A DNA stretch of 64,000 bases. It comes from Branchiostoma belcheri (lineage: Eukaryota > Chordata > Leptocardii > Amphioxiformes > Branchiostomatidae). The stretch is from contig NW_017802991.1 in the NCBI RefSeq assembly GCF_001625305.1, positions 484,318 to 548,317 of the forward strand. Direction: 5' to 3'. Both the position numbers and the translations under genes were made by a program. Shown here piece by piece: positions 24,001-39,000 of the stretch (the stretch's first letter is position 1; each line of letters opens with the position of its first letter). Below the pieces are notes generated by a model that worked only from the letters and a program-made list of their open reading frames with translations, ran no database searches and had not been told where the DNA came from.

Positions 24001-27000
24001 GGGAGAGCCCTGATATAGGGATTTCCACCTTTAGTTACAAATCTGGTAACGCAAACTTCTTATATATGTGTTGATGACTATCAGACACCTTCCTCCTAGC
24101 TTCTGACTGGAGTACTAGTACTGCTTCTTGCCACTATATGTAACCGATGTAGGGGGCGCTTTTGTGGCGAGAACACAATCATCGACAAAGAGATTGACAG
24201 ACAATTATAGACAGAAGTTCAAAAAGTGTTAGCATCATCATCAAATGCTAAGTCTAAGAAATATGATTGAAGCAGATTTTTTTATTCACGTTGCATTCTT
24301 GTGGTTCCTCACAGATTACGCTTGCACTGACTGATCAGGTATACCTGTAGAAATTGTATTGCTGAGATTCTCACTCTTTGATCTGGTGTATACTAGTCTA
24401 AATGAAGATCAACTCCACAATATAGATAAGTTATCACTAAACAACAGAGGAAACTCAAACTCTAAGAGGTGCTAATATGTAGGTGAACATAGTAGTGCTG
24501 AAAGAAAACATTCAAGTTTTTCTCATTTTTCCTTTGATTTTCTCATATACATTTTCATGTGATTTTAGTTTTGGTGCCTAATTTCACTGCCAAATTTACA
24601 TGTACTTGTCATCATGCATTAAATATGCATAGTAATTGATACATTAAATGAATTGTTACAGGCAAATGTGTTAGACTAAGTACATTTGTTAAATGATTTC
24701 TGGTTGGCTATAATTCTGAGTTAATTGCTTTAGGTGACTGTGTATGACAACCTTTAGGGTGCTAAAGGTGAACTTTTGATTAGTTGATTCTAACTCAAGG
24801 ACTTCTTTGACATTTTTCTACAGTGTAGAAATGTTATATCAACTTTCACTGTGTTGTAGACATACATGTATATCTGCTGGGTGTCATAATTGTTGTCTCA
24901 AAATGTAACATCTCAGTCTATAAATGCAATTTCAGGGCAGCAAAACAGAAAATATTCTGGATGAGGAAATCTGTTTGATTGACATTCTTACCTGTAGCAC
25001 ATTTTAATCATCATTTGAAGCTTGAAGCATTTGAAATTGAAATAGCCCCAAAATAAGCTACATGAGGTGTCTCTTTATTTTTGGGTACCACCAATAAATA
25101 CTAGCCAGAACTAGCCTACGAGAGGCAACGAGTAACCGTTTTCTGTCAGCAACATCGCATTTTTACCTCACAGATTTCAGAATTCTCTGGGATAGGGCTG
25201 ATTCAACTTACTACATTCAAAAAAAAAAATTGAAAAAAAAAACAAACAGAAAATTGACTTTGAAAACTGAATCCTGTTTTCCTGCTCTGAAATGGCTTTG
25301 GTGCCTTTAAGGTGTTTGTTAACCCCCTTCCTCTCCTCTGTACTGCCTGTTCTCAGACTACGGGTGATGAGCAAAAGGACATGATAGCACAGGACATAAC
25401 ACAGGACGCAATGGCAACTGAGGTTCGGAAACTTTCCCTGATTCTTTTACTAACAATTTAACAAACTCTATTCTACATCTTAAGGCCACACGAATTTGAT
25501 TTGTTGGTTCTCGGATTCATCCGCTTCAATTTTTTCTGATTTGCAAAAAAAAAGATTGTCTGATTGAAGTTCTGAACTCCAAATTGTTGAATCGATATGT
25601 TGGCCCAAACAGTTGAAGAAAGCTCCCTGTCTTCCTAGTTGTTACAGTTTTCTATCAATGCATTGGTTTGCTAAAAAGTTAAAAATTCATTCATTTGTTT
25701 GAATTACATACACTGTACCAGCTTGGTATGTTGACTTCATGGTTTCTATCGTGGCTTTTGGGGCTATCATAGGATGCCAAGGTCCTTTTTTTCCGCCCTG
25801 TCGCTTCATATTATTTTGGAAAAAAAACGAGAACCGACAAACCAAATTGGTGTGGCCAACATCAATAGAATCAGTTAAGCTGTGAAGATAATTATTGCAG
25901 CTGTATAGATGAATTTCAAATCAAGAAATTCTTCGTAACAGTTAAAACTATGGCCTAGGAAAAACAAGTTTCCGGGTTTTTCAGCTCAAGGAAAAACCTG
26001 CTGACCCTAGCTTTTTACAGGACTTAAAAATCAGAAACAACACTATTTTCCTAGGCTTGTATGGTTTGAAATAACAATGACAAAGGAAAACAACCATCAT
26101 GATAATTACTGTTAGACAAATTTCCTGCATTTTAGACTGGTCAATCAATAAGAAATAACCATATTATAATAATAATCATCATAATATAACCCAGTATAGA
26201 CTGAATTACAATGTAGTCATAGTAATGGCAGCTACTAATAGCAGCACTGACTGAAAAGTGATAAAATTTTGTGATTTATAAAAAAAAGAAACCAATGAAT
26301 CTTGATTGTTGCTGGACCACCAGAACCAGAAATGTTTTTTGTAACACAATGATGATGTCGTCTTTACGTTTGCCACTGGTCATTTTCAGGATGAATGGGA
26401 GAAATTGAGAGAAATGGAGGAGATGGGTGTACCTTTTGAGGTTCAGTACTGCATATTCTGTCAGAAAATTGGTTGTCACAAAGTTAACTAAAATTATGGA
26501 TACCACATCACTATTAAAAAGTACATCGTATGTTGTAGAAATTAACTTTCACCAGCAAATAGGCATCTTGTTCTACTATCTGAAATAGAGCCATTGCAGT
26601 ACAAATTACATACATCATGTATAGCTATACTTAATAAATAATGTCATGCTTTCAATGAGCATTCTGCTTGTATATATAATATCTCTGAATTACAGTCAAA
26701 CTTGCCCTAGCCGCTTTTTCTTGGTCCAATTTTTTCCCCATAGACCTACATGTATAAGCATTACTGGTGTTATTAGGGACCGCACAAATGGCCTGATCTC
26801 TGCCTATGACGACTGCTTCATTTTTTTAACATGTGGCAAAAGACGGCATGACAGTCTTTGCGCAATGTAAAATGACTGTCTATATAATTATTGTAAAATT
26901 TTGTAGCCTGGTTACCAAACCTATTATAGCTCCCGAGTCATACATCCGCTATTTGCAGAAAGGATGTACAACATGTATGACTCAGGAGCTATAATGGCTT

Positions 27001-30000
27001 TGGTAACCAGGTTAAAAATTTTGCAGTTTTCTCAATTTTCTCTTAGTCTTGTTCTATGAAGACAAGTTTTCCTCAGTCCCCTGGGTAGTCGTCTTAGGCA
27101 AGTTTGACTGTATAATGATGCTAAACTAGGATGTAGAATCTTCAAAACTTGGTGATCTCCTTTTCCGAATCTGTGCTTTGTTTAACCCCAGGCTTCCCTT
27201 CCAGCTTATTAACATGAATATTGTGTTGTTTCTCTGCCTGTTCTGTATGTGTGTAACCACATAGGAGGTGACGCAACAACAGCCTCCTCTGCCAAAGCAA
27301 CCCATGCCCATGGAAGACAATGTAACCATCCATATCCACTTTCTTACAGTGTCTCAGGGCTCTAGCCAGCACCCGTTTTTCCCTCAACAATTGCAGGGAC
27401 TTTGTGGCGTGTGACATAAAAAAAATTTCAGGGGTCTTTCCATAAATTCTTAGGGGAGAGGTGCTCCCTAATCGGTTGATGAAAAATCATTGAATTTTCA
27501 TGTAAATACTAAGAGAAAACCCTAAATTTGGACATTTTGCGAGAGTTTCTAGGATTTTAGGGAGAGGGGGAGCACCCTTCATTGCTTGGGGAGAGCCCTG
27601 AAATTTAATCCTTTGATAGACAAAAATCTTGGGTAAAAATATTAAAAAATTCTAACAACCACTCTCGACCCTCAAAATCTGGGAAATTGCATTTTTAAGG
27701 CTTGAAAATTCAAAATTTGCCCGCTAGACCCCCTCACAAGATTGCGAGCCCTCTCCTCCAATTCCAATTATGAACCAGGGCTGACGGAAAAAAAATCAAG
27801 CTGGCTGGAGCTCTGCACTGTCTCTAAGGTGTTGTGCACTTAGGTCCTGTTTACTATAATCCCACATACAATATATGTGCACGTAGATTATATTTAATGT
27901 TTGGAGCAAAAAGGAAATGTTAGATGTAACACACTTTGTAGACCTATCGGAGAAATTTATTTTCATCGTAATTTTTACACCAACTTCACTTCATTGTTTA
28001 AGCACCTCATCTTAAATGTACTACTGCACTTTCCACCATTTCAACCAGTCTTAATATGTTTTTTTAAAGGGATTAATTACTAGTAATTAATTGCAAGTTG
28101 CAATGATAATATCATTGTAGGCTTAGAAGAAATTAGACTAACTAAAAGTTTATTTTGCATTTATTAGAAAAAGATTACTTTTCAAATTAGTAGCTCAGGT
28201 TGATTGTCTTAGTTGTCATTTTTCTTAATAATTTTCTGCAGATGTTTTTGCACAGATACCTAACTCTGATATAAGACAGTCATGCTTCAGCAAAAATTTC
28301 CTGCTTTAGGATCACTTCTAAATGCGTCACTGTGTTTTTTCTGTAACAGAATTCAACATCTATTTAAAGTGTAATTTGCACAGCAAGCCTTTTCTGACAA
28401 AAACAAGACAAGTGTAACTTGTATAGGCCTCTTTCTCCTTGTTAGGCCACTTTGATGTAATTTTACAGATAACATCCGGATGTGCATTGATTTTTTAAAA
28501 TAAAAAATCACCTACGAGGCTCTGGCCTGGGTGCCATTCTCCATAGTCCATTGTAGCTAGCAACAGTAAGAAGCCGGCGGTAACTACAGTGGATAGCACC
28601 CAGGCTGCAGAAGCTCCATGGAACTCAAGAACTCAGTACAGTGCCGACTCATAAATGTCCTAAAAGGCCAGCATGTGCCGGCTTGTCGTAAAAATTGCTA
28701 TGTACAGTGTTCTACCACAAATTCACAATACTAGCTTTGTATTCCTGTGTTTTTTTTTTCTTGCTGTAAATTTTATCATTTGCCCACGCACACTAGTTTT
28801 GGGGTCTTTAGAGGATGTCATCCATGAAATTAAGTCAGTCTGGTCTCAGAGCCTTTATCAGATAATTGGTCTGTTTAGTCCACTTACAGATCACATGTGG
28901 TTCTCTCTGTTCAGTCCCAGTGAAAATACTGTACTAAGAAGAAATCCTTATAAAGAAGTGCTGCTGATTAAATTTCACTGGATCAGTGCCAAGAAAAGCA
29001 AACATGAACCCCTGCACAAGGAACACTGAGTCTCTTTGTGCCATTGTCTGTAGGAATTTTGAGAGAAGTTCACATTTAAAACCCTGTAGTGACTGTTGCA
29101 TTTGATAAGATCAAAATGTTGACCCAAAATATAAAGTAAATAGGCCTTCAGTGCCACTGTTTCACTTTAGAATGTAGCCTTCGTACCATTTCCATAAAGA
29201 AATCATTTCAGATTTGGCACAACTTGGCTTTCGGTACATTGGTGTCTGTTGTATTCATTCTGAATTAAATATTAATTTTTCCCAAAAAAAAAAGAAATGA
29301 CGTGGCGGGGAAAAAATAAACAGCCATGAAGTCAACATACTAGGCTGGTTTGTAATTCAAACAATGAATTTTGAGCTTTTAATCAAATCACTGCATTGGT
29401 TCACATTGTAGATGAAGAAACTAACAACAGGAAGAAAAGGACTTTCCTCAACTGTTGGGGACAAAATATGAGCATTTTAGAGTTGATCCAGAACCTGAAT
29501 AAGTTTTTTTTTTTTCAGATCAGAAAAAAAACATGAAGCAGGCAAATCCTATAACCAATTGATTGAACTAGTATGGCCTAACTGTTATTGAAAAAAAAAT
29601 CCCATGCCACACAGTCAAGCTGAAATTTATCATTACGAAGGCGTCTGAATGCAAGTTTGACGAAGGTTTACAATTCAACAAACTCAGTGACAAATTTATG
29701 TGGAGGCACATTGCCCACATAGTTACCGTGTTTCTATGACAAACCCATTTAAACATTTCACTCCATGATTTCTACTTGTCCTGCAAAACTTCCTGTTAGC
29801 ATTCCAGAGATAAACCAAGAATACAGATTACAGCGAAAGTTTCCCCAAGGTGTAATCTGAGCAATGCCAGACTTTGTAATCATAGTCTGTCTTTCAGTGT
29901 TTGCCTTCAAAACTTCTTGTTATGAAAAACATTACCTTCATCATCTCTTTTTTTTTTAGTCCAAAGAAAATCTAAACTCAAGTTATTTTACGCTCATTTC

Positions 30001-33000
30001 TGTAGTATAAAGAACAACTCACCAAAAAAGAAAAATGTGGATATTCTGACTCCCATGTTGAGAACTGAGTACCTTGAGGAAGTGTTTCTGAGTGTTGAGA
30101 TGTTCCCCACAAGACCCCTAAGGTTAGACATAAGAAGATTGCTGCACTCTTAGCTGTAGAGCAAGTATGAGCCTCGGCAAGAAGGCTGTGGCGTCCCGTC
30201 TGCCCAAAGTTTTCCAGGTAATGCTGGGCATTTTCCGTTGCTAGGATGATTGAGATATATTGTATATTTGTTTGTTTTTTGTCTGGTAAACTAACCAAAC
30301 ATGTTTATTGTTTTTCTAGATTACCTCCACAAGATCAACAAAGAGACCAGGTATGTTTAGGATGAAATTACATTTTTTCCTTCAGACATTTGTATTAATT
30401 GTCTTTATAGGTCTTGTAATATTCAAGAGTGTCTATGGTGACTTTCTGTCAGTAAATGCATGACTCAGGCCTTTTTGTCAGAGCATAGGGGTGATGCCCA
30501 TCTCCATTTCTGTAGCCCTTGGGCCACACAGTTGAGACGCTGGTAGTGTTGTGTGTTTGACCTTCCCATACTCTTTCTCATAGATGCTGAGTGCTAAGCA
30601 GAGAAAGCATTACGTACCATTTTTAAAGTCTTTGGTATGACCCGGCCAGGGTTTGAACTCACGACCTCTCAGTTACAAACTTTAAGCGAGCACTCTACCC
30701 GATTGAGCTATTGCATCATTTTTTTGTCAGGGCCTAAGCTGAACTTAGTTGTGTTTTTATGATAGCCTAACACCAGTAACAGTATAACATTATGTTGACA
30801 TTTTTATAATATTATTACAGAGATAGCCCAGGTTATAGCTGCGTACCAGGCACAGGGAGATGAACAACTGTCCCTGTCTCCTGGACAGTTCATCAAGGTG
30901 AAGAAGAAGAGCGGATCAGGATGGTGGGAGGGTGAATTACAGGTGTGTTTGTTTATTTGTTTGTTTTGCACTCTCAGAATAAAATGAAATATAACAATTG
31001 AAGTTTTAAATTAAAAGTAGACATGCATGCATGGGAGGGCCAGAAACCTGGTGGTTTATATTTGGCCCTTCACATACCATTAGATTAAAAGTTGATACCA
31101 TTGATACTAAACAATTCGAAGAACTAAATGAAACAATACAAATTATAGATAAAAGTTACTAATTGATTTGTGTGAACAAGTTATAAATATTAACTCTTTC
31201 TTTGAATTTGTGTCTTTTTTATAATAATACAGTACAAATCTCGCAAAGTTCCCTTCACTCGCGTTTTGCACCCAGTTTTAAGTTCTTTATTTCTTGTCCA
31301 AAACTCATTTATATTAAAAATCGTATAAATCAGTATGACAACAATCATGGTTAAAACTCGTCCAAAAGCCGCATAAACCTTGTGCACTAATCAAAATTAG
31401 CAATCACGAGTGGCTATCTGTAATCTGCTATCTGCATAACCATTTATAGTTACACGCATTTTACTCAAGAAATGAACATGATTTGAATGAGAATTGCATG
31501 GCTTTTGCACACATTTTAATAAAGAAATGCATACAGCTTTTAATTACGTTTTACACAACTTTTTATCACGATTTTTAAGCACATATATGGAAAGTTATTC
31601 GAGATCTGTACAGTATGTTCTAAGACTTTGCTTTATATTTTCTCTCAAAGCTTATACCAATGTCTCACTGCACTGAACTTCAGTATAAATAAACATATTC
31701 ACTTGTCTTACAATGTCTACGGTGTGTTCCTGCTAGAGAAAACACAGATAAGCATTTCTGTCAGCTACTCTGAGTTATTCTAATGGCCTTGAGTTTGTTA
31801 TTGCAAGTGCTTTCAGGCTGACTTATAAATATTGGTTCAAAGTGACCAGTAAGTGTAAAATTGGCTCAGATTCAAAAATGCAAACTCCGTTCATCCATTC
31901 CAAGATGTTTTTGTGGAAGATGCCAAATGCAAAAGCGATGCTGCCTTAGTCAATTAAAAAGTTAGGAAATTTGAAAAAAAAAAAAAAAATTTTTCTTTAT
32001 AACTACATCAGAATCTGTCAAAACTTTGACAGACCTGCATCTTCTTTCTCATTGGTTGAGGTAATTTTGATTGACAATCGACAGACCTGCATCTTTTGAT
32101 TGACAACAAATTCGACAGACCTGCATCTTCTTTCTCATTGGTTGAGCTAATTTTGATTGACAACCTGTTGTTACCACTGATAGCACTGATCATGATACAA
32201 TAATGTTTAACTTAGTAACATTAATGTCTTTGATACAACAATGGACTTTAGACACCCAGGTCGAACATTATGTGATAAAAGATATGCTAGTTTGTATCGT
32301 ATACAGCCTGGTTCTAGCTATTTATGGGTGGTACCTGATTTTTGTTACCTTTTCATACTTAAAAGTATGAAAAGGTAACAAAAATGTGCTAAGGAATTTG
32401 AATGGCAGTAAATGTCAATATCAGACAGATTTCCTCATCCAGAATATTTTGTATTGCCGCCCTAAAATTGCATTCAATTTGGATGTAATATTTAAATCAG
32501 CTTAATTGTATGGTGTAAAAGTGCATTGTATTCTATTGTCATGTTGGCACATTCAAGGCCTTCCCCACAACTAAACATAAACAAAGAAGCTGTAATTAAC
32601 AAAAACTATAAATTTGAATAAAATGCTATCATGCTTCACCTCTGACGATGATGACTAACAAACAAAAATCAGTAATAACACAAAGCTGAATCAACATTTC
32701 AGTGTAGTCTGTCAGTGTGATGATTGTTTTTACTGAAAGTAAAGTTAAAGATGTCATGTTTGAAATGTTCCGTGTGTAGGCCCGTGGACAGAAGCGTCAG
32801 GTCGGCTGGTTCCCTGCCAACTATGTGAAACTGCTGGGTGCTGGGGGAAGTGGGAAGTCCACCCCTACAGACTCCATCAAGTCAGCCTCCCCCCTCACTG
32901 TGTCAACTACCCCCACCATGTCTGCTGTGGTGAGTTTTTTTTTAATTGTTATTCACTTAATAGTTTACCACAAAACAAGGCTCATCAGAGCCACTTAAAT

Positions 33001-36000
33001 GTTTTGGGTTACTGTACAGCCAGTGAGGACAGATGTTTGTTGGCCTTAGACTTAAAAAGTTTAAGGTTGAACCCATGTGGGAAACAATCACGTGGAAGCT
33101 TGTTCCATAGTGATGTTGTTTGAGGAAAGTAGCTTTCAGCGTGGAACTTCCTCCTAAGAGGTGGAGAATGGAGGAAGAAAGAGTGGCTTTATTCAGTGAA
33201 GTGGCAAGACGTGTCCTTGCTGAGAATGTTCGAGGTGGACCGTTGAGGCACTAGCGAGTGAAGTTCCGCGGAGCATTTACATGTACCGTGGAAGTAGCGA
33301 TAAAATAGTCAGGCACTGATGCTACAAATTCTGTACATGCACATGTATATCACACTATACTAATAAGTCTTGTTTGAAAATTTTTTAAAGGAACATAATA
33401 TTTTTTCGCTGTACATGTACTAATTTATATCCATGGTTTTCGTGGTCACTACAATCTGTACTGCGAAGTTATCATTACCATGAACAAATAATTTGCAGAC
33501 TTCCTTCTATGATGCACCTGGAGCTACGTGTACCTTGAACATTAAGTTCCACGGACATGTCTGTCAATTTTCAACTTTTGCTACTGTGAATATAAAGTGA
33601 TTTACAGTACCCACTAGTCAATTTAACTTTGAATACAAAGAAATTATAGCAAATCTAAAAGAAAAAAAAATTTCAATGAAATGCCACAAATTATTTATCA
33701 GGACTATTGTATACCATCATCAGATTTTCATTGCATGTCTGTGGTGAGCCTGCTCTTGTTAGTTAAGTGGTCCTTGAGTAACAAAGCATAATTGATTTTA
33801 TGATTGTCTGCATTAGCAAGAAGAAAGTGTACCAAGTGCTACAACCTCAGCCTCACCTGCACCTGCACCGGCAGCAGCTACAAGTAAGTCCTTTAGAAGT
33901 TAAGTACATGCACAAAGTCATGGAGGTCTGGATGCACAATGTCTAATCTTTGTAACATAAAGAGATTGCATAATTCGCAACTACCATAAAGGAGCTTACA
34001 AGCCAACATTTGGTGACCGTCTGTCGCAATCATGATTGTTTCTCTGGCTAATGGCAATACTGACTGGTTCTAAATGTTGTCCTAAATTGACAGACAGTCG
34101 CCAAAGTATTCGCTTGCAAACTCCCTTTGTTGCAATTATACAATCATGTACATGTAAATCTTTGTTATGTACAATGTAGTCACTTATCAAACTGATAAAG
34201 GACTTACAATGTAACCACAAGCATGATAATAATATACTCATCTTGAAACTTAGGTCAATTTAGAGATTAACTACTTAAGGTAACAATTGGAGCAGTAGAA
34301 GAATGTTCTGAAACGAGATGATTGACATATTGTTGATATTAATACTATCCATTTTTTTGACAGGTTTTGACGTGACAGCCATGTACGACTACAACGCAGG
34401 CCAAGATGATGAGCTGTCCTTCAAGGCAGGCCAGACGATAACTGTCATAGCAAAGGAGGATGCTGATTGGTGGAAAGGCACAGTGGAGGGCCGAACTGGG
34501 CTGTTTCCATCCAATTACGTCCGTCCTCTCTCTGACAGCAGTCAGCAATGTGAGTACACAGTTCAATTGTTTTGATTAGTTGTTAAGAACAGATTTCCTT
34601 GCAATAATTATCTTTCACATACACCCCATTAGGCCTTTTTGTTTTTTTGTTTTGAAGTCAGAAAGAGAAAAAATTAGTGACTACATGTACAATGAAAGTT
34701 AGTTTTGAGATGGCTTACAATGGAACAGGGAAAAATGTGGACATTACTCTTTCCTCATGCACTTTCATTTCGTACATGATTCATAACTGGATTTTTTTTA
34801 GTTTGTTTAACATGATTTTGCACATTACCATTCCATATCCAGTGCATATACCATTTTCTACACACTATATACAGGTAATGTCATTACTTGAACAGTAATC
34901 TTGGTTGTCAGTGAATGCGTCAGAGCTGAAGTTGAGGTTTTGAGATGCTCAACATTCTAGGAAGTCCCTCCCTCAACAATATACAAATTTATCATAAGGG
35001 ATATAGTTTCAAAACATCTTAGAAAAGTGTAGGAATTTTGTTGTTCCTGAAAATAATACAAGACAGATTATAATGTTTGGCAAAGTGATTGCAGCTATAA
35101 GGTGAGATGATTATGGCAGCAACCATAACATGATTCTGAAATCTTCTTTTAAAACTGGAGAGAATTTTTACACTGAAACACCAATATTGGACTGCAGTTA
35201 CTGTGGTTTGGCTAACCAAGGTTGTATTGAATACCATGCCATTAATATATCAGAACCATGTTTTAAGTTAAAACTTTTGTTCCAACACAAAGGATTGTTC
35301 TCACCTAGAGCTTTCAACCAGTCACTCTCAGGCTGGTCTTCTTTAAAGGACTGACCCAGTGAGATTTGTCATGTGGCTTTTCTGAAGTGTGACGCCAATA
35401 CTGGGTCAAAGGTATCTGGTAAACAATGTTGGCCCCTGTTGCGGTTATGTACATTGACCCAGTGGTTGAAGTCACACTTCAGAGAAGCCACGTGACTAGT
35501 TTCACTGGGTCAGTCTGTCGAAAAAGGCCAGAGTGACTGGTCAAAAGATATATAGGTGAGGACAATCCCTCGTGTTGGTACAAAAGTTTTTAACTCTAAA
35601 CATGTAGCTACATGTACCAAACACAGACGAACTTTCATGATAATATCAGGGCCAAACAAGTCTTCCACACTGTTCATCCCTTCATGTCTCTCTCTTTCTC
35701 TCCTTGCCCTCTGTAGGAGTGTGTTGGGGTGCCCTTGCTCAAAGAGACCCACTACTGTATTGCCAGCTTTGGGGAGCTGCTTCTACCTTGAATGCACCAA
35801 GACAGTGTAATAATAATTGCATAAATCTGAGGCCAGCTTTCAGACGGAGATCTTGTTCATGAAATTGTAGTTTTAAACTCGACGCTTGTTGGAAGATCAG
35901 ATAGGACATACTGTAATTCACTTTATGGTCGCGGTAACAAAAGTTTGCGGTCTGAGAAAAATGGACGCGTTAGCAGAACTATATGTCGCGGTGGCGGCAG

Positions 36001-39000
36001 GTGCAGAAAAAAAGAAAGTCAGCAAGTTGTGTGTTCAGAGTTCACGGCACAGAAGTGACCACGAAAAACCGCAAACATAACAGTACCGCAAAAAAATCGT
36101 GAATTACAGTACCAGACTGAATGCCATGCCATCTTCATCGCACAAGCAAGGGGTCCATGGAAATTGTCAGTTTGTTCCCAGAAAATATCACAGACACACA
36201 GGAAAACTCCTTGCTTGTTTGTGACGTTGGCATCTTCGTTTGGAATCCTCGAACTCTTCTAACAGGCGCTATTTAATGATTCGTAATTCCAACTCTGATG
36301 TTGTAATGTCCAGCTAATGTGAATGTGACTTGTTGATTCACAAATTGTGTAAACTGCATGCCGCACCCAAAGTGTACCATAAGAGTAGTGGGTCTTTTTT
36401 CTGAGGGTTGGTCATGTGTAGCTCCATGGTTTTTTTGTGTTTATTTTGTGCCCCTGTCATCTTGCATGTGTGAACAATCGTTGTGATGATGTAATTCTCT
36501 CTGAGATCCCACCGGATTGAGCCTCCTCCGAAGAAAGACCCACCTTACCCAATAAGGCTAATAGTATGTACTAGATTTGATTATATGGATGACATCCCCG
36601 CGCGCATGAATTTTCCTCCATTTCCAAAACGAAAGTTTTCAACCCAACTGGAAACCATACAAAGCAGCTACAAAATGAGTAAATCTATGCCATAAATTGC
36701 AAAAAACATATAAATTATTTGAAAACAATACAGTAATGTCATAGAATTCCAAAATCAATTCCAAAGGAAAAGGCGAAAATGCATAGAAATGAAAATGAAG
36801 AGTCTGTTATTCGTTATACCATACTCTTTGTGTTTAGTCATTTGTTCAACCTTCATGACCATGTCTCGAAGATTTCATAAGGAAGGCAACTTTTTTTTGC
36901 CGAACTTTTTTTATTTGCACCCTCACATCATTTTGGGTGTTCCCAGAGGATGTCATCCATGTAATCAAATCAACGTGGCCTAAGCATTTATTTTGAGATC
37001 TGCATCAATGCACAGACAGACACGTTTTCTGTGTGATAGCAAATGTGTCATTTGTGTTTAATGCTACACAATCATACATTTGTATGTTATAGACTGTTGA
37101 TGATTGTGGATGGGTTGAATGTTGGTCTGCAAATTTTCTGCCAAGGTATGTGTTTGACATGCTTATTTTTATTTTATTACCTTATTGGTTGATCTGGCAA
37201 ACATATGGAAAAATCTACTTACAATATTCTTCATACATGTATCCACCCTCAACTCATTTCTTCTGCTTTCATTTAGATTTTCTGAAAGTCACTGGTATAT
37301 TTTTGAATTTCAGCTGTTACAATCATGTACACCAGGTTTGGTGAAAAAAATCAGATCATTCAAAATGTTGCAATTCTTGGGCATTCTGCAAAACTTAATT
37401 GTACCATCATGATGAGAGAAGGCAGAAAAGTTGTAGCTCATGTCGCAACCCTCTTTACTGTACCATAATTTGTTGAAGGTATCAAACACGCATTAAGTAT
37501 TGGTGTGGTTCGTTTACAACCTAAAGAACAAACTTGCACTGTTCTGACATAGCATTAGGCAACTCAATGTCTACAACGTAATTTTACATACTACATAAAT
37601 GAGCCATCATACCACAGTGCTAATTAAAATGGTATTGTTAGTTTTTTTCCATGAAAACTTTTGGTTACATTGACACTAAGACAAACAGGTAAAAAGTGCT
37701 GAACACTCAGATAGTATAACAATAATTTTCCTAAAAATGGTTAAATATATACAGGTTTTTACTGAATGCCCAGTACTTTTTACATGACGGAGTTAGCAAA
37801 TTGTGGTAACATGAACATTTTTTCCACACAATTAGAGCCTTGATCTGGCTAAATCAATGTAGGAGAAAGTCGGTGTACAGTGGTCAGAAAAAAAGTCTTC
37901 AGTTTTAGAACTTTGCAAATAAGTCAGGAGTGTCATTCCTGTAGTTATGTACTACCAGGTACGTACATTGTGACACCACCTCCCTTGATTTTAGCTAGCT
38001 ACACTGACTTGTTGTAGTGAGTGCATATCATCAGATCTTGGTACATACAGAGACCATACGGCATTCTAACAAGTAGCTATGCAGAGAAGCGGCGTCATAT
38101 CAGTCAGCTTTGTCCATGTGGACCTTTCAGTGCTGTAGCAGGGGTTACTAGTAGTTAGATACAGTCAAACTTGGCTAAGACGACCACCCATGGGACTGAA
38201 GAAAAGTGGTCTTCTTTTTCAAAAAGCAAGGCGACAAGACTAAGACCTGATAGAGAGAAAGAAAGAAAACCCTAGCAAAATTTCCACCTATTTTACAATA
38301 GAGTGCCCCGTTGACCCAAAGTGACCCAGCCGGCGCCATTTTACATGGCGCAAAGACTGTCGTGTTATCAAAATCAATGGCAAACTGGTCAATTTCATCA
38401 AGATTTCTCGCTAGTTATCATCAAAAAATGTTTTCTGCCACATGAAAATGAAAATTGAAGCAGTCGTTATAGGCAGATATTTGGTCTGGTGCAGTCCTAA
38501 ATAGTGTCAGCTATGTCATTTAATGCTTCGGTCCATGGGGGAAAAATCGGGACCGAGAAAAAACAATTATTATGGCCAGAAGGCCAGCTTATAGAGGTGG
38601 TCATTTGGGCAAGTTTGACTGTAGTTTGATTCTTGGCCAGTACTTGTGCAAAAAAAAGTAGCAGCATAGATTGTCCTATTGCCAGATGTAGGTGAAAATA
38701 AACAGCAAGATGATCAGTGTGAAATTTAAGGTGAATCTTGAAAGCAGGGAATGGAAATGTCTCGTTGTGGGTCTTACAAAAAAAATTGTAGGGGACTGTA
38801 GCACCGTGCCGTGGCTTATACTAGAGAGGGAAATGTAGCTGAGTACCCCTGCAGTAGGAGTGGAATAGTCTGAATAGGTTGCACAGAACAGATGTAGAAA
38901 GAATGTGAAAGTGGGAACGTTTTTGGCAAGGATTTGTCTTGAATTGTGGACACAAAAGGTGTGTAGTGTAGTGTTTAGTGCACCGCTAGACTCGCCACAC

